A DNA stretch of 64,000 nt. It comes from Streptosporangium sandarakinum (GTDB taxonomy: Bacteria > Actinomycetota > Actinomycetes > Streptosporangiales > Streptosporangiaceae). The DNA is taken from assembly GCF_013409935.1 (NCBI RefSeq), contig NZ_JACCCO010000001.1:3534001-3598000 (forward strand), written 5' to 3'. The notes under the pieces were generated by a model. That model ran no database searches. It was not told where the DNA came from and worked only from the letters and a program-made list of their open reading frames with translations. The translations under genes were made by a program, and so were the position numbers. Below, piece by piece: positions 8,071 through 17,121 of this stretch (position 1 is its first letter; each line of letters starts with the position of its first letter).

Positions 8071-9573
8071 TCAGGGGTAGCGGCGCGGCGTGTAGACCAC
8101 GCCCGCGCCGGTGACACGGGTGGTGGAGGAGCCGACGATGAGGAGGCAGCGCATGTCCACCGCGGCCGGATCCAGCTCGCCGAGCGAGGTGACGGTGACG
8201 CTCTCGTCGGGACCGCCGACGGCGCGGCCGATCACCACCGGAGTGCCCGGGTCACGGTGCTCCAGCAGCAGGTCACGGGCGGCGGGCAGCTGCCACGTAC
8301 GGCTGCGCGAGGCCGGGTTGTAGATCGCCAGCACCAGGTCGGCCCGCGCGGCGGCGGACAGGCGCTCGGCGACCACCTCCCACGGCTTGAGGATGTCGGA
8401 CAGCGAGATCACGCAGTGGTCGTGCCCGAGCGGCGCGCCCGCCCTGGCCGCGACCACCTGGGCGGCCGTCAGTCCCGGCACCACCCGCACCGGCACGTCC
8501 GGGAAGTCGGCCGCGGCTTCCAGGACCGCGCTGGCCATGGCGAACACCCCCGGGTCACCCGAGGAGACCACCGCGACGCGCCGCCCCTCACCGGCCAACT
8601 CCAGGGCGTGCCTGGCCCGCTCCGCCTCCACCCGGTTGTCGGTGCGGTGCCGCCGCTGGCGCGGGTTCGGTTCGACCCGGTCCACGTAGGGCCCGTACCC
8701 GACCAGGTCGGTGGCGGTCGCCAGGGCCTCCTGGGCCTCCGGCGTGAGCCAGGGCCGCCCGGCCGGACCGAGCCCGACCACGACGACCTCCCCGGCCGCG
8801 GCGGCGGGAGCCGGTTCCGGCACGGGTTCCGGCGCGGGTTCCGGCACGAAGGCGCGCTCCGCCGGGCTGCTCAGCAGCGCCAGGGAGAAGTACGGCACGC
8901 CCTCGGGGTCCACGTCCTTCAATGGCGCGACCCGCTCGCCGCCCATCGTGGCCCGCTCGACGTACCAGGCGTCGTCGAGTCGTCCGGCCTCGGCGAAGGC
9001 GTCGCGAACCTTGGTGAAGGAGCGTCCCAGCTTCATGACGGCCGCCGAGTCCGTGCCGCGCAGCCGTTCGGCCAGCGCCTCGCCCGGCAGCGTGCCGGGC
9101 AGCACGGTCAGCACCTCGTCGCGTTCCACGAGCGGACGGCCGAGCACCGCCGACGCGGCGCTGACCGAGGTGACGCCCGGCACCACCTCGGTCGGGTAGC
9201 GGTGCGCCAGCCGCTTGTGCATGTGCATGTAGGAGCCGTAGAAGAGCGGGTCGCCCTCGCTCAGCACCACCACGGTCCGTCCCGCGTCGAGGTGCGCGGC
9301 GAGCCGGGCCGCGCACCCGGCGTAGAAGTCGTCGAGCGCCCCCTGGTAGCCGCCCGGGTGGTCGGTGGTCTCCGTGGTCACCGGGTACTGCAACAGCTCC
9401 TCGACCTGCCCCTCCCTCATGTACGGCAGGGCGATGGACCGGGCGATGCTGCGCCCGTGCCGCGCGGCGTGGTAGGCGACCACGTCCGCCTCGCCGATCA
9501 GCCGGGCGGTCTTGACGGTGACCAGTTCGGGGTCGCCGGGCCCGAGGCCGACGCCGTAGAGGCGTCCCGACAT
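8071..9573 (-). CDS. cobIJ: CobIJ, precorrin-2 C20-methyltransferase / precorrin-3B C17-methyltransferase fusion
   Basis: Two successive-pathway SAM methylases in one 500-residue chain. The N-terminal part (1 to about 235) is CobI (MSGRLYGVGLGPGDPELVT; LSEGDPLFYGSYMHM), which methylates C20 of precorrin-2. The C-terminal part (about 258-500) is CobJ (VVVVGLGPAGRPWLTPEA; VSSGDPGVFAMASA; LAIYNPASRSRTWQL), which performs ring contraction and C17 methylation of precorrin-3B. They are joined by a Pro-Glu-Ala linker of about 18 residues. CobG, whose product precorrin-3B is the CobJ substrate, is encoded in the same operon. ATG 9573 lies five bases beyond the cobH stop and starts at the conserved SAM loop. 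Confidence 0.93.
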   Translation of the reverse strand: MSGRLYGVGLGPGDPELVTVKTARLIGEADVVAYHAARHGRSIARSIALPYMREGQVEELLQYPVTTETTDHPGGYQGALDDFYAGCAARLAAHLDAGRTVVVLSEGDPLFYGSYMHMHKRLAHRYPTEVVPGVTSVSAASAVLGRPLVERDEVLTVLPGTLPGEALAERLRGTDSAAVMKLGRSFTKVRDAFAEAGRLDDAWYVERATMGGERVAPLKDVDPEGVPYFSLALLSSPAERAFVPEPAPEPVPEPAPAAAAGEVVVVGLGPAGRPWLTPEAQEALATATDLVGYGPYVDRVEPNPRQRRHRTDNRVEAERARHALELAGEGRRVAVVSSGDPGVFAMASAVLEAAADFPDVPVRVVPGLTAAQVVAARAGAPLGHDHCVISLSDILKPWEVVAERLSAAARADLVLAIYNPASRSRTWQLPAARDLLLEHRDPGTPVVIGRAVGGPDESVTVTSLGELDPAAVDMRCLLIVGSSTTRVTGAGVVYTPRRYP

Positions 9574-9578
9574 GTGTC

Positions 9579-10199
9579 TCACTCCACTTCGCTCGCGATG
9601 GCGTTGATCGCCGCCGCCGTCATCGCACTGCCGCCGCGGCGGCCGTGCACCACCAGGTATTCGAGATCGCTGTCCGCCAGGGCCTGCTTGGATTCGGCCG
9701 CGCCGACGAAACCGACCGGGATCCCCAGGACCACCGCCGGACGCCCGGCGCCTTCGGCGACCAGCTCCAGCAGGCGGAACAGCGCCGTGGGCGCGTTGCC
9801 GATCGCGACCACGGAGCCCTCCAGCCGGTCCCGCCACAGCTCCAGGGCGGCGGCGCTGCGCGTGGTGCCCAGGCGTTCGGCCAGCTCCGGCACACGCGGG
9901 TCGCCGAGCGTGCAGAGGACCTCGTTGTCCGCCGGGAGACGGCGGCGCGTCACGCCGGAGGCGACCATCATGGCGTCGCAGAGCACGGGCGCGCCCGCGC
10001 GCAGCGCCCGCTCGGCCCGGACGACCGCCCCGGGCGACCAGGCCAGGTCCCGCACCAGGTCGGTCATGCCGCAGGCGTGGATCATCCGTACCGCCACCCG
10101 GGCGACCTCGGGCGGCAGGCCGCCCAGGTCGCTCTCCGCGCGGATCGTGGCGAACGACAGCCGGTAGATCTCGGCGCCGTCGCGTATGTAGTCGGTCAC
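9579..10199 (-). CDS. cobH: CobH, precorrin-8X methylmutase
   Basis: Moves the methyl group from C11 to C12 in precorrin-8X to form hydrogenobyrinate. The 206 residues show the whole family: [19 protein letters not shown] at the N-terminus, the catalytic histidine at 41 ([13 protein letters not shown]), [22 protein letters not shown] and the C-terminal glycine-rich [15 protein letters not shown]. The start is a GTG that overlaps the cobG stop (GTGA), the second gene of cobG-cobH-cobIJ. The frame is open for a long way upstream, but that is an overlap with cobG. Confidence 0.95.
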   Translation of the reverse strand: MTDYIRDGAEIYRLSFATIRAESDLGGLPPEVARVAVRMIHACGMTDLVRDLAWSPGAVVRAERALRAGAPVLCDAMMVASGVTRRRLPADNEVLCTLGDPRVPELAERLGTTRSAAALELWRDRLEGSVVAIGNAPTALFRLLELVAEGAGRPAVVLGIPVGFVGAAESKQALADSDLEYLVVHGRRGGSAMTAAAINAIASEVE

Positions 10200-11272
10200 T
10201 GATGCCTTTCCTCGTATCCGTTCGCGGTGGCCACCATCCGCACGACCCGGCCGGCCGGCAGCCCGCACTGCCGCTCGCAGCCCGCCCAGTGCACGGGCAG
10301 TCCGGTGTGGCGCCGGGGCACCCAGCGCGCGGCGTCGGCCCGCACGTCGGCCAGGGCCCTGGCGCATCCGGGCCGCCCCGCGCAGGCGGTCACGCCCGCC
10401 CAGGGGGAGTCCGGGTCGGTGACGAGCCCGGCCGCCTCCAGCGCGTCTCCGGCACCGGGGCGGTCCGCCACGAGGACGGTACGGCGCGGCGACAGCCGTA
10501 CCTCGGAGCCGGGGGAGCCGGGGGACCCGGTGGCCCGCCCGGCGAGGCCGGCGAGCGCCAGGGCCTGGCCGGGGGTGAGGCGGCCCAGCGGCACCAGCGC
10601 CTCCACCAGCCCGGCGGGCCGTTCCGGAGGACGGGGCGGCCGGTACGCGCCCGGTGTTCCGCCCAGCTCGGCGGCGATCCTCGCCGGGCCGTCCGCCAGC
10701 TCGGAGACGCGCCACTCGTCGGTCCGCAGCCGCAGGAAGGCGGCCGCCGCCGCCAGCAGGCCGTCGACCGTGCCCGGCACACCGTCCACCTCGTGCCCGG
10801 CCAGGAGCAGCCGGCCGCCGACGGAGGCCACGTCGGCGGCCAGCCCGGTGTCGCCCAGCGCGAACAGGAACCGGCCGGGCAGCCCGGCCAGTTCGGGCCG
10901 GGCGCACAGCGACCGGTCCAGCTCGGCCACGAGCGCCCCGTCCACCGACGGCGCGGCGACGATGTTGCGCACCCGCTCGTGCGTGACCGACGGCCGCAGC
11001 CCGGCCTCCGCGATCCGCGCGGCGAAGGCGGCGGGATCCCGCAGGCCGCGGACCTGCACGTTGGCGCGCGAGGTCAGCTCGATCACCCCGGAACCGAGGT
11101 CGCGGGCGCAGCCCGCCAGCTCCCGCAGCTGCGGCGCGGTGAGGATGCCGCCCGGCGTGCGCACCCGGGCCAGCGGGCCGTCGGCGGCCTGGTGCACCTG
11201 GATCGTCCCCGGGCAGGCGTCCGGGCGCGTCCGCGCGGTGCGGCCGTCCGGGGGAAAGTCGCGGATGGTCAT
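10196..11272 (-). CDS. cobG: CobG, precorrin-3B synthase
   Basis: Oxygen-dependent monooxygenase of the aerobic B12 pathway that hydroxylates C20 of precorrin-3A and forms the gamma-lactone precorrin-3B. It belongs to the nitrite/sulfite reductase haemoprotein family. The 358 residues contain the ferredoxin-like half domain ([14 protein letters not shown], about 65-78) and the 4Fe-4S cysteines C297-x5-C303 and C332-x3-C336 (CAGRPGC; CERQC). ATG 11272 has GGGAG about eight bases upstream. It diverges from cobN, and its start lies only about 16 bases from the 5' side of the cobN riboswitch, so its promoter must overlap the riboswitch DNA. Confidence 0.92.
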   Translation of the reverse strand: MTIRDFPPDGRTARTRPDACPGTIQVHQAADGPLARVRTPGGILTAPQLRELAGCARDLGSGVIELTSRANVQVRGLRDPAAFAARIAEAGLRPSVTHERVRNIVAAPSVDGALVAELDRSLCARPELAGLPGRFLFALGDTGLAADVASVGGRLLLAGHEVDGVPGTVDGLLAAAAAFLRLRTDEWRVSELADGPARIAAELGGTPGAYRPPRPPERPAGLVEALVPLGRLTPGQALALAGLAGRATGSPGSPGSEVRLSPRRTVLVADRPGAGDALEAAGLVTDPDSPWAGVTACAGRPGCARALADVRADAARWVPRRHTGLPVHWAGCERQCGLPAGRVVRMVATANGYEERHQ

Positions 11273-11287
11273 GACTGATCTCCCTGT

Positions 11288-11450
11288 CGTAGGGTTGCCG
11301 AAGGCGAAGGTCAGGAGGAAGCCGGTGTGAGTCCGGCGCGGTCCCGCCACTGTCACCGGGGAGCGAACCCCACCGCAGGCCACTGTCACAGGGAAGGCCG
11401 GGGTGAGCGTCGATCCGGGAGCCAGGAGACTCCGGCCGTCGCGACACCCG
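11288..11450 (+). ncRNA. Cobalamin riboswitch in the cobN leader
   Basis: The leader upstream of cobN holds the conserved blocks of the AdoCbl-type riboswitch in order: GGAAGCCGGTGTGAGTCCGG (11317-11336), GCGGTCCCGCCACTGT (11337 onward), GCCACTGTCACAGGGAAG and the B12 box GAGCCAGGAGACTC (about 11419-11432) ahead of GCCGTCGCGACAC. It ends about 35 bases before the cobN start, so ligand binding probably hides the AGGGAGG ribosome site at 11471-11477. It should repress the aerobic cobaltochelatase when coenzyme B12 is abundant. The ends are approximate. Confidence 0.92.
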
Positions 11451-11485
11451 CGACCGGGGCGAGGACCCCGAGGGAGGACACCCGC

Positions 11486-14400
11486 GTGCCCACAGTCCTT
11501 TTGCTGTCGACGTCCGACACCGACCTGCTGAGCGCGAGGGCCAGCGGCGCCGGCTACCGGCTCGGCAACCCGGCCAGGCTCCTGGCCGACGACATCCCCG
11601 GCCTCGTGGAGGGCGCCGACCTGGTCGTGGTGCGCCTGCTGGGCGGGCGCCGCGCCTGGGAGGAGGGCCTCGACGCGCTGCTGGCCGGACCCCGGCCGAT
11701 CGTCGTCCTGGGCGGCGAGCAGGCCCCCGACGCCGAACTGATGGAGCTGTCCACCGTCAGCGGCGGCGTCTGCGCGCAGGCGCATTCCTACCTGGCCCAC
11801 GGAGGCCCCGCCAACCTGGCGGAACTCCACGCCTTCCTGACCGACACCGTGCTGCTGACCGGCCGCGGCTTCGAACCGCCCCTGCCGACCCCGGCCTGGG
11901 GCCTGCTGGAACGCGAGGCGACGGGCACGACCGGCCCGGTGATCGGGGTGCTCTACTACCGGGCCCACCACATGGCGGGCAACACCGCCTTCGTCGAATC
12001 CCTGTGCCGGGCCGTCGAGGCCGCGGGCGGCCGGGCGCTCCCGGTCTTCTGCTCCTCCCTCCGTACGGCGGAGCCGGACCTGCTCGAAACGCTGCGCCAG
12101 GCCGACGCGCTGGTCGTCACCGTGCTGGCGGCGGGCGGCTCCAACCCGGCGGCGGCCGGCGCGGGCGGCGACGACGGGGCCTGGGACGTCGGCGCGCTCG
12201 CCCGGCTCGACGTCCCGATCCTGCAGGGTCTCTGCCTGACGAGCAGCAGGAAGGCGTGGGAGGAGAACGACGACGGCCTCTCTCCTCTGGACGCGGCCTC
12301 GCAGGTGGCGATCCCGGAGTTCGACGGACGCGTCATCACCGTGCCGTTCTCCTTCAAGGAGATCGACCCCGACGGGCTGACCGTCTACGTCGCCGACCCC
12401 GAGCGGGCCGCCCGGGTGGCCGGCATCGCCGTACGGCACGGCCTGCTGCGCCGCACCCCGCCCGCCGAACGCCGCCTGGTGGTGATGCTGTCGGCCTACC
12501 CGACCAAGCACTCGCGCGTCGGCAACGCCGTCGGTCTCGACACCCCCGCCAGCACCGTGCGCCTGCTCGCCCGGCTCTCCGAGGCGGGCTACGACCTGGG
12601 CGAGGGGTTCCCGGGGGTGGCCGAGCAGGACGGCGACGCGCTGATCCACGCCCTGATCGCCGCCGGGGGCCAGGACCCCGACTGGCTGAGCGAGGAGCAG
12701 CTCGCGGGCAACCCGATCCGCATCGCCGCCGCCGACTACGCGGAGTGGTACGCCACCCTTCCCGGGGATCTGCGCGAGGAGATGGAGCGCCACTGGGGGC
12801 CGCCCCCCGGCGAGCTGTTCGTGCACGAGGGCGACATCGTGCTGGCCGCGCTGCGCTCCGGGAACGTGGTCGTGATGGTGCAGCCGCCCCGCGGCTTCGG
12901 CGAGAACCCGATCGCGATCTACCACGACCCCGGCCTGCCGCCGAGCCACCACTACCTGGCCGCCTACCGCTGGCTGTCGTCGTCCTTCGGCGCGCACGCC
13001 ATGGTGCACGTGGGCAAGCACGGCAACCTGGAATGGCTGCCGGGCAAGTCCGCGGGCATGTCCGCCTCCTGCGGCACCGACGCCGCGATCGGCGACCTGC
13101 CCCTCATCTACCCGTTCCTGGTCAACGACCCGGGCGAGGGCACCCAGGCCAAGCGGCGGGCGCACGCCGTCCTGGTCGACCACCTGGTGCCGCCCATGGC
13201 CAGGGCCGAGACCTACGGTGACATCGCCCGGCTGGAGCAGCTCCTCGACGAGCACGCCTCCATCGCCGCGATGGACCCGGCCAAGCTCCCCGCCGTCCGC
13301 GCGCAGATCTGGACGCTGATCCAGGCGGCCAGGCTCGACCACGACCTGGGCCTGACCGACCGGCCGCACGACGCCGAGTTCGACGACTTCCTGCTGCACG
13401 TCGACGGCTGGCTCTGCGAGGTCAAGGACGCGCAGATCCGCGACGGCCTCCACGTGCTCGGCCAGGCCCCGGAGGGCCGGGCGCGGGTGGACCTGGTGCT
13501 GGCGATGCTGCGCGCCAGGCAGATGTGGGCGGGCGCGCGGACGCTGCCCGGCCTGCGTGAGGCGCTCGGGCTCACCGAGGACGGCGGCGCCGCGCTGGGC
13601 GAGGTGGACCGCGTCGAGGCGGTGGCCAGGACGCTCGTCGAGACGATGGAGGAGCGCGGCTGGGACCCGGCCGCCACCGCCGAGGTGGCGGGCGCCGTAC
13701 TCGCGTCCGCAGGCGCCGGGTCCGCAGACGTCGGGACCGTGGGCGTCGCGTCCGCCGGCGTCGGGTCCGGGGACCGCGTCCCGCTCGTCACCCGCGTCCT
13801 GGACTTCGCGGCCACCGAGGTCGTGCCCCGGCTGAGCCGTACGACCGACGAGATCGACCACGTGCTGCACGCCCTGGACGGCGGTTACGTGCCCGCCGGG
13901 CCGAGCGGCTCGCCGCTGCGCGGCCTGGTCAACGTGCTGCCGACCGGGCGCAACTTCTACTCCGTCGACCCGCGCGCGGTGCCCAGCAGGCTCGCCTGGG
14001 AGACCGGGCAGGCCATGGCCGACTCGCTGCTGGAGCGCTACCGCGCCGACCACGGCGAGTGGCCGCGCTCGGTGGGCCTCTCGGTGTGGGGCACCAGCGC
14101 CATGCGCACGGCGGGCGACGACGTGGCCGAGGTCCTGGCCCTGCTCGGCGTACGGCCCCGGTGGGATGAGGCGTCCAGGCGTGTCACCGGCCTGGAGCCG
14201 GTTCCGCCGGAGGAGCTCGGCCGTCCCAGGATCGACGTGACGGTGCGCATCAGCGGCTTCTTCCGCGACGCCTTCCCGCACGTGGTCGCCCTGCTCGACG
14301 ACGCCGTGCGGCTCGTCGCGGGGCTGGAGGAGGCCGACGAGGACAACTACGTGCGCGCCCACGTGCGCGCCGAGGGCCACGGTGACGAGCGCCGGGCCAC

Positions 14401-15130
14401 GCTGCGCATCTTCGGCTCGGCGCCCGGCGCCTACGGCGCCGGGCTGCTGCCGCTGATCGACAGCCGCAACTGGCGCGACGACGCCGACCTGGCCGAGGTC
14501 TACGCCGTGTGGGGCGGTTACGCCTACGGCCGCGACCTGGACGGCGTGCCCGCACGCCCCGACATGGAGAGCGCCTACCGCCGCATCGCGGTCGCCGCCA
14601 AGAACGTCGACACCCGCGAGCACGACATCGCCGACTCCGACGACTACTTCCAGTACCACGGCGGCATGATCGCCACCGTTCGGGCGCTGACCGGCAGGTC
14701 TCCCGCCGCCTACGTGGGCGACAGCACGAGGCCCGACGCCGTCCGCACCCGGACCCTCTCGGAGGAGACGTCGCGGATCTTCCGCGCCCGCGTGGTCAAC
14801 CCCCGGTGGCTGGCCGCGATGCGGCGCCACGGCTACAAGGGCGCCTTCGAGCTGGCCGCGACCGTGGACTACCTGTTCGGCTACGACGCCACCACCGGGG
14901 TCATGGCCGACTGGATGTACGACAGGCTCGCCGAGACCTACGTGCTCGACCCGGAGAACCAGGCGTTCATGGCGCGGTCCAACCCCTGGGCGCTGCACGG
15001 CATCGCCGAGCGCCTGCTGGAGGCCGCCGAGCGCGGCATGTGGGAGCACCCGGACCCGGACGTCATGCGTGGTCTCCAAGAGGTCTACCTCAGGACCGAG
15101 GGCGACCTGGAGGACGACACCAGCCGCTGA
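11486..15130 (+). CDS. cobN: CobN, cobaltochelatase large subunit
   Basis: Large subunit of the ATP-dependent aerobic cobaltochelatase, which inserts Co(II) into hydrogenobyrinate a,c-diamide; related to ChlH/BchH. The 1214-residue protein is full length for the family. Diagnostic blocks include [19 protein letters not shown] near 50, [20 protein letters not shown] near 340, [19 protein letters not shown] near 510, [20 protein letters not shown] near 920 and [18 protein letters not shown] near 1105. GTG 11486 is chosen because AGGGAGG lies nine bases upstream and the B12 riboswitch ends just before. A 15-base tandem repeat (13703-13777) encodes an Ala/Gly/Val/Ser insert. The last 46 bases overlap the end of convergent cobB. 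The AAA/vWA partner is the ChlI/D fusion at 17122-19203. Confidence 0.94.
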   Translation: MPTVLLLSTSDTDLLSARASGAGYRLGNPARLLADDIPGLVEGADLVVVRLLGGRRAWEEGLDALLAGPRPIVVLGGEQAPDAELMELSTVSGGVCAQAHSYLAHGGPANLAELHAFLTDTVLLTGRGFEPPLPTPAWGLLEREATGTTGPVIGVLYYRAHHMAGNTAFVESLCRAVEAAGGRALPVFCSSLRTAEPDLLETLRQADALVVTVLAAGGSNPAAAGAGGDDGAWDVGALARLDVPILQGLCLTSSRKAWEENDDGLSPLDAASQVAIPEFDGRVITVPFSFKEIDPDGLTVYVADPERAARVAGIAVRHGLLRRTPPAERRLVVMLSAYPTKHSRVGNAVGLDTPASTVRLLARLSEAGYDLGEGFPGVAEQDGDALIHALIAAGGQDPDWLSEEQLAGNPIRIAAADYAEWYATLPGDLREEMERHWGPPPGELFVHEGDIVLAALRSGNVVVMVQPPRGFGENPIAIYHDPGLPPSHHYLAAYRWLSSSFGAHAMVHVGKHGNLEWLPGKSAGMSASCGTDAAIGDLPLIYPFLVNDPGEGTQAKRRAHAVLVDHLVPPMARAETYGDIARLEQLLDEHASIAAMDPAKLPAVRAQIWTLIQAARLDHDLGLTDRPHDAEFDDFLLHVDGWLCEVKDAQIRDGLHVLGQAPEGRARVDLVLAMLRARQMWAGARTLPGLREALGLTEDGGAALGEVDRVEAVARTLVETMEERGWDPAATAEVAGAVLASAGAGSADVGTVGVASAGVGSGDRVPLVTRVLDFAATEVVPRLSRTTDEIDHVLHALDGGYVPAGPSGSPLRGLVNVLPTGRNFYSVDPRAVPSRLAWETGQAMADSLLERYRADHGEWPRSVGLSVWGTSAMRTAGDDVAEVLALLGVRPRWDEASRRVTGLEPVPPEELGRPRIDVTVRISGFFRDAFPHVVALLDDAVRLVAGLEEADEDNYVRAHVRAEGHGDERRATLRIFGSAPGAYGAGLLPLIDSRNWRDDADLAEVYAVWGGYAYGRDLDGVPARPDMESAYRRIAVAAKNVDTREHDIADSDDYFQYHGGMIATVRALTGRSPAAYVGDSTRPDAVRTRTLSEETSRIFRARVVNPRWLAAMRRHGYKGAFELAATVDYLFGYDATTGVMADWMYDRLAETYVLDPENQAFMARSNPWALHGIAERLLEAAERGMWEHPDPDVMRGLQEVYLRTEGDLEDDTSR
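13703..13777 (+). repeat. 15-bp minisatellite (5 imperfect copies) inside cobN
   Basis: Five head-to-tail 15-base units start at 13703, 13718, 13733, 13748 and 13763, each close to GSGTCCGCnGrCGTC. They are in frame and code for a flexible Ala/Gly/Val/Ser insert of 25 residues. In-frame expansion by slippage or unequal exchange is the likely origin. Confidence 0.8.
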
Positions 15131-16524
15131 GCCGCCTCCGGCACACCCGCCCAGTGCAGGTGCAGGTAGGAGGCGGTCAGGAGGGCGTCGCCGTAGCCGC
15201 CGGCGCCGCCCTCCCAGCGGAACAGCGGCTCGCCGGGCGGGTCCACGGCGGTCCGGTGGAACTCGTGACCGCGGTAGCGCTCACCCGGACGGGTCAGCAG
15301 GGACGGTCCCGCGACGGCCTCCCGGTAACCGAGGGTCAGCCTGGGCGTCATCCGCGCCCTGGCCCGGATGCGCCCGCACATGCGCCGGCCGTCGAGCTCC
15401 TCGCACAGGTAGAGCAGCCCGGCGCATTCGGCGGCGATCGGCCCGCCGAAGGCCGCGACCTCGCGGCGCAGTGCCTCGTTGGCCGCGAGCCCGGCCGCGT
15501 GGACCTCGGGGAAGCCGCCGCCGATGACGAGGGCTCCGGTGCCCTCGGGCAGGTGCTCGTCGCGCAGCGGGTCGAACACGGCCACCTCCGCCCCGGCGGC
15601 GCGCAGCAGCTCCATGTGCTCGGCGTAGCCGAAGGTGAAGGCGGCTCCCCCGGCGACGGCGACGACCGGCCGGGATCGCGGGGCCCGCCCGGCATCCGAG
15701 CCCGCAGCCCGCCCGGCCACCGGGCCCGTGGTCCCTGAGCCCTTAGTCCCTGAGCCCTTAGTCCCTGAGCCCGCGGTCCCTGAGCCCGTGGTCCCCAGGG
15801 CGCCGGCCGGTTCCGGCGGCGTCCAGGCGGGGCCGGGCAGCGGGGGCGCGGTCGCGGCCAGCCGTACCAGCGCGTCGAGGTCGCAGGAACCGGCGACGAG
15901 CCCGCCCAGCCGGGCGACCGCGGAGGCCGCCTCCGCGGCCCGCTCGGCCGCGGGAACGAGCCCGAGGTGGCGGGACGGCGTCTCGACGGCGTCGTCGCGC
16001 CGGAGCGCGCCCAGCACGGGCGCCACGCCGGCCAGCGCCGCCCGGCACATCTCCTCGTGCCGGTCGGAGCCGACCCGGTTGAGGATCACACCGCCCACGC
16101 GTACCCGCGGGTCGAAGGTGGTGAAGCCGTGCACGAGCGCCGCGACGGACCGGCTCTGTCTGGCCGCGTCCACGACCAGCACCACCGGCGCGTCCAGGAG
16201 CCGGGCGACGTGCGCCGTCGAGGCGAAGTCCGTGCCGCCCCGGCCGTCGAACAGCCCCATGACCCCTTCGACGACGGCCAGGTCGGCGCCGCGGGAACCG
16301 TGCAGGAACAACGGCGCGATCCGCTCCTCGCCCACCAGCCACGGATCGAGGTTGCGCCCCGGACGCCCGCTGGCCAGGGTGTGATAGCCGGGATCGATGT
16401 AGTCGGGCCCCACCTTGTGGGGCGAGACCCGCAGCCCCCGGCTCCGCAGGGCGGCCATCAGTCCGGTGGCCACGGTCGTCTTGCCGCTGCCCGAGGCGGG
16501 CGCGGCGACGACCAGCCGGGGCAC
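15085..16524 (-). CDS. cobB: CobB, hydrogenobyrinic acid a,c-diamide synthase (glutamine-hydrolysing)
   Basis: Amidates the a and c carboxyl groups of hydrogenobyrinate (aerobic route) using glutamine and ATP. The N-terminal ATP-binding domain of the 479-residue protein has the P-loop APASGSGKT (residues 8-16), PHKVGPDYIDPGYH and VEGVMGLFDG. The C-terminal class I-type glutaminase domain has the nucleophile cysteine in AAECAGLLYLCEE and the late histidine in GHEFHRT. A (T-x-G-S-G) repeat linker joins the halves (15-bp DNA repeat, 15732-15791). GTG 16524 overlaps the cobO TAG by one base; a GTG six bases earlier (16530) is an alternative. The 3' end runs 46 bases into convergent cobN. Confidence 0.92.
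   Translation of the reverse strand: MPRLVVAAPASGSGKTTVATGLMAALRSRGLRVSPHKVGPDYIDPGYHTLASGRPGRNLDPWLVGEERIAPLFLHGSRGADLAVVEGVMGLFDGRGGTDFASTAHVARLLDAPVVLVVDAARQSRSVAALVHGFTTFDPRVRVGGVILNRVGSDRHEEMCRAALAGVAPVLGALRRDDAVETPSRHLGLVPAAERAAEAASAVARLGGLVAGSCDLDALVRLAATAPPLPGPAWTPPEPAGALGTTGSGTAGSGTKGSGTKGSGTTGPVAGRAAGSDAGRAPRSRPVVAVAGGAAFTFGYAEHMELLRAAGAEVAVFDPLRDEHLPEGTGALVIGGGFPEVHAAGLAANEALRREVAAFGGPIAAECAGLLYLCEELDGRRMCGRIRARARMTPRLTLGYREAVAGPSLLTRPGERYRGHEFHRTAVDPPGEPLFRWEGGAGGYGDALLTASYLHLHWAGVPEAAQRLVSSSRSPSVLR
15732..15791 (-). repeat. 15-bp minisatellite (4 copies) inside the cobB linker
   Basis: Four 15-base copies (plus-strand TCCCTGAGCCCTTAG type) start at 15732, 15747, 15762 and 15777; the first two are identical and the others differ in the last four bases or fewer. 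On the coding strand they encode the repeated pentapeptide T-x-G-S-G, a flexible linker between the ATPase and glutaminase domains. The near identity of copies suggests recent expansion. Confidence 0.85.
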
Positions 16525-17120
16525 TACCACTCGATGCCCTTCTGCCCCTTCTGCCCGGCGTCCATGGGATGGCGGACCTTGCCCATCTCGGTCACCAGGT
16601 CGGCGGCCTCGACCAGCCGTTCCGGGGCGTCCCTGCCGGTGATCACGACGTGTTGCGCGCCCGGCCTGCCGGCGAGCGTCTCCACCACGTCGTCGAGGTC
16701 CAGCCAGCCCCACCTGAGCGGGTAGGTGAACTCGTCCAGCACGTAGAAGCGGTAGGTCTCGGCCGCCAGGTCGCGCTTGATCTGCGCCCAGCCCTCGCGG
16801 GCGTCGTCGGAGTGGTCGGCGCCCGGCCGCCGGATCCACGACCAGCCCTCGCCCATCTTGTGCCAGGCCACCGTGCCGCCCTCGCCGCTGTCGCCCAGGA
16901 CCCGCAGCGCGCGTTCCTCGCCCACCCGCCATTTGGCGGACTTCACGAACTGGAACACCCCGACCGGCCAGCCCTGGTTCCAGGCGCGCAGCGCCATCCC
17001 GAAGGCCGCGGTGGACTTGCCCTTGCCCGGCCCGGTGTGGACCATCAGCAGCGGCCGGTTGCGCCGCTGCCTCGTGGTCAGGCCGTCGTCCGGCACGATG
17101 TCCGGCTTGCCCTGGGGCAT
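16524..17120 (-). CDS. cobO: CobO, cob(I)yrinic acid a,c-diamide adenosyltransferase
   Basis: Transfers the 5'-deoxyadenosyl group from ATP to the reduced cobalt of cobyrinate diamide (BtuR/CobA-type corrinoid adenosyltransferase). The 198-residue protein has the family P-loop VHTGPGKGKSTAAFGMALRA (about 30-49), the QFVKSAKWRVGEE block and FYVLDEFTYPLRWGWLD (about 123-139). ATG 17120 is chosen: it begins MPQGKPDIV, comes one base after the preceding stop and gives the family length of about 200. The stop overlaps the cobB GTG, so the two are coupled. Confidence 0.94.
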   Translation of the reverse strand: MPQGKPDIVPDDGLTTRQRRNRPLLMVHTGPGKGKSTAAFGMALRAWNQGWPVGVFQFVKSAKWRVGEERALRVLGDSGEGGTVAWHKMGEGWSWIRRPGADHSDDAREGWAQIKRDLAAETYRFYVLDEFTYPLRWGWLDLDDVVETLAGRPGAQHVVITGRDAPERLVEAADLVTEMGKVRHPMDAGQKGQKGIEW

Positions 17121-17121
17121 C

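Noticed and set aside
10196..15079. A minus-strand frame open for 1627 codons across cobN and cobG.
   Set aside because: Only its end is cobG. The rest lies antisense to cobN, has no family motifs and is the usual GC-bias artefact.
15732..15791. Short regular repeats resembling a CRISPR or other repeat array.
   Set aside because: There are no spacers; the units are contiguous, in frame and encode a Thr/Gly/Ser linker in cobB.
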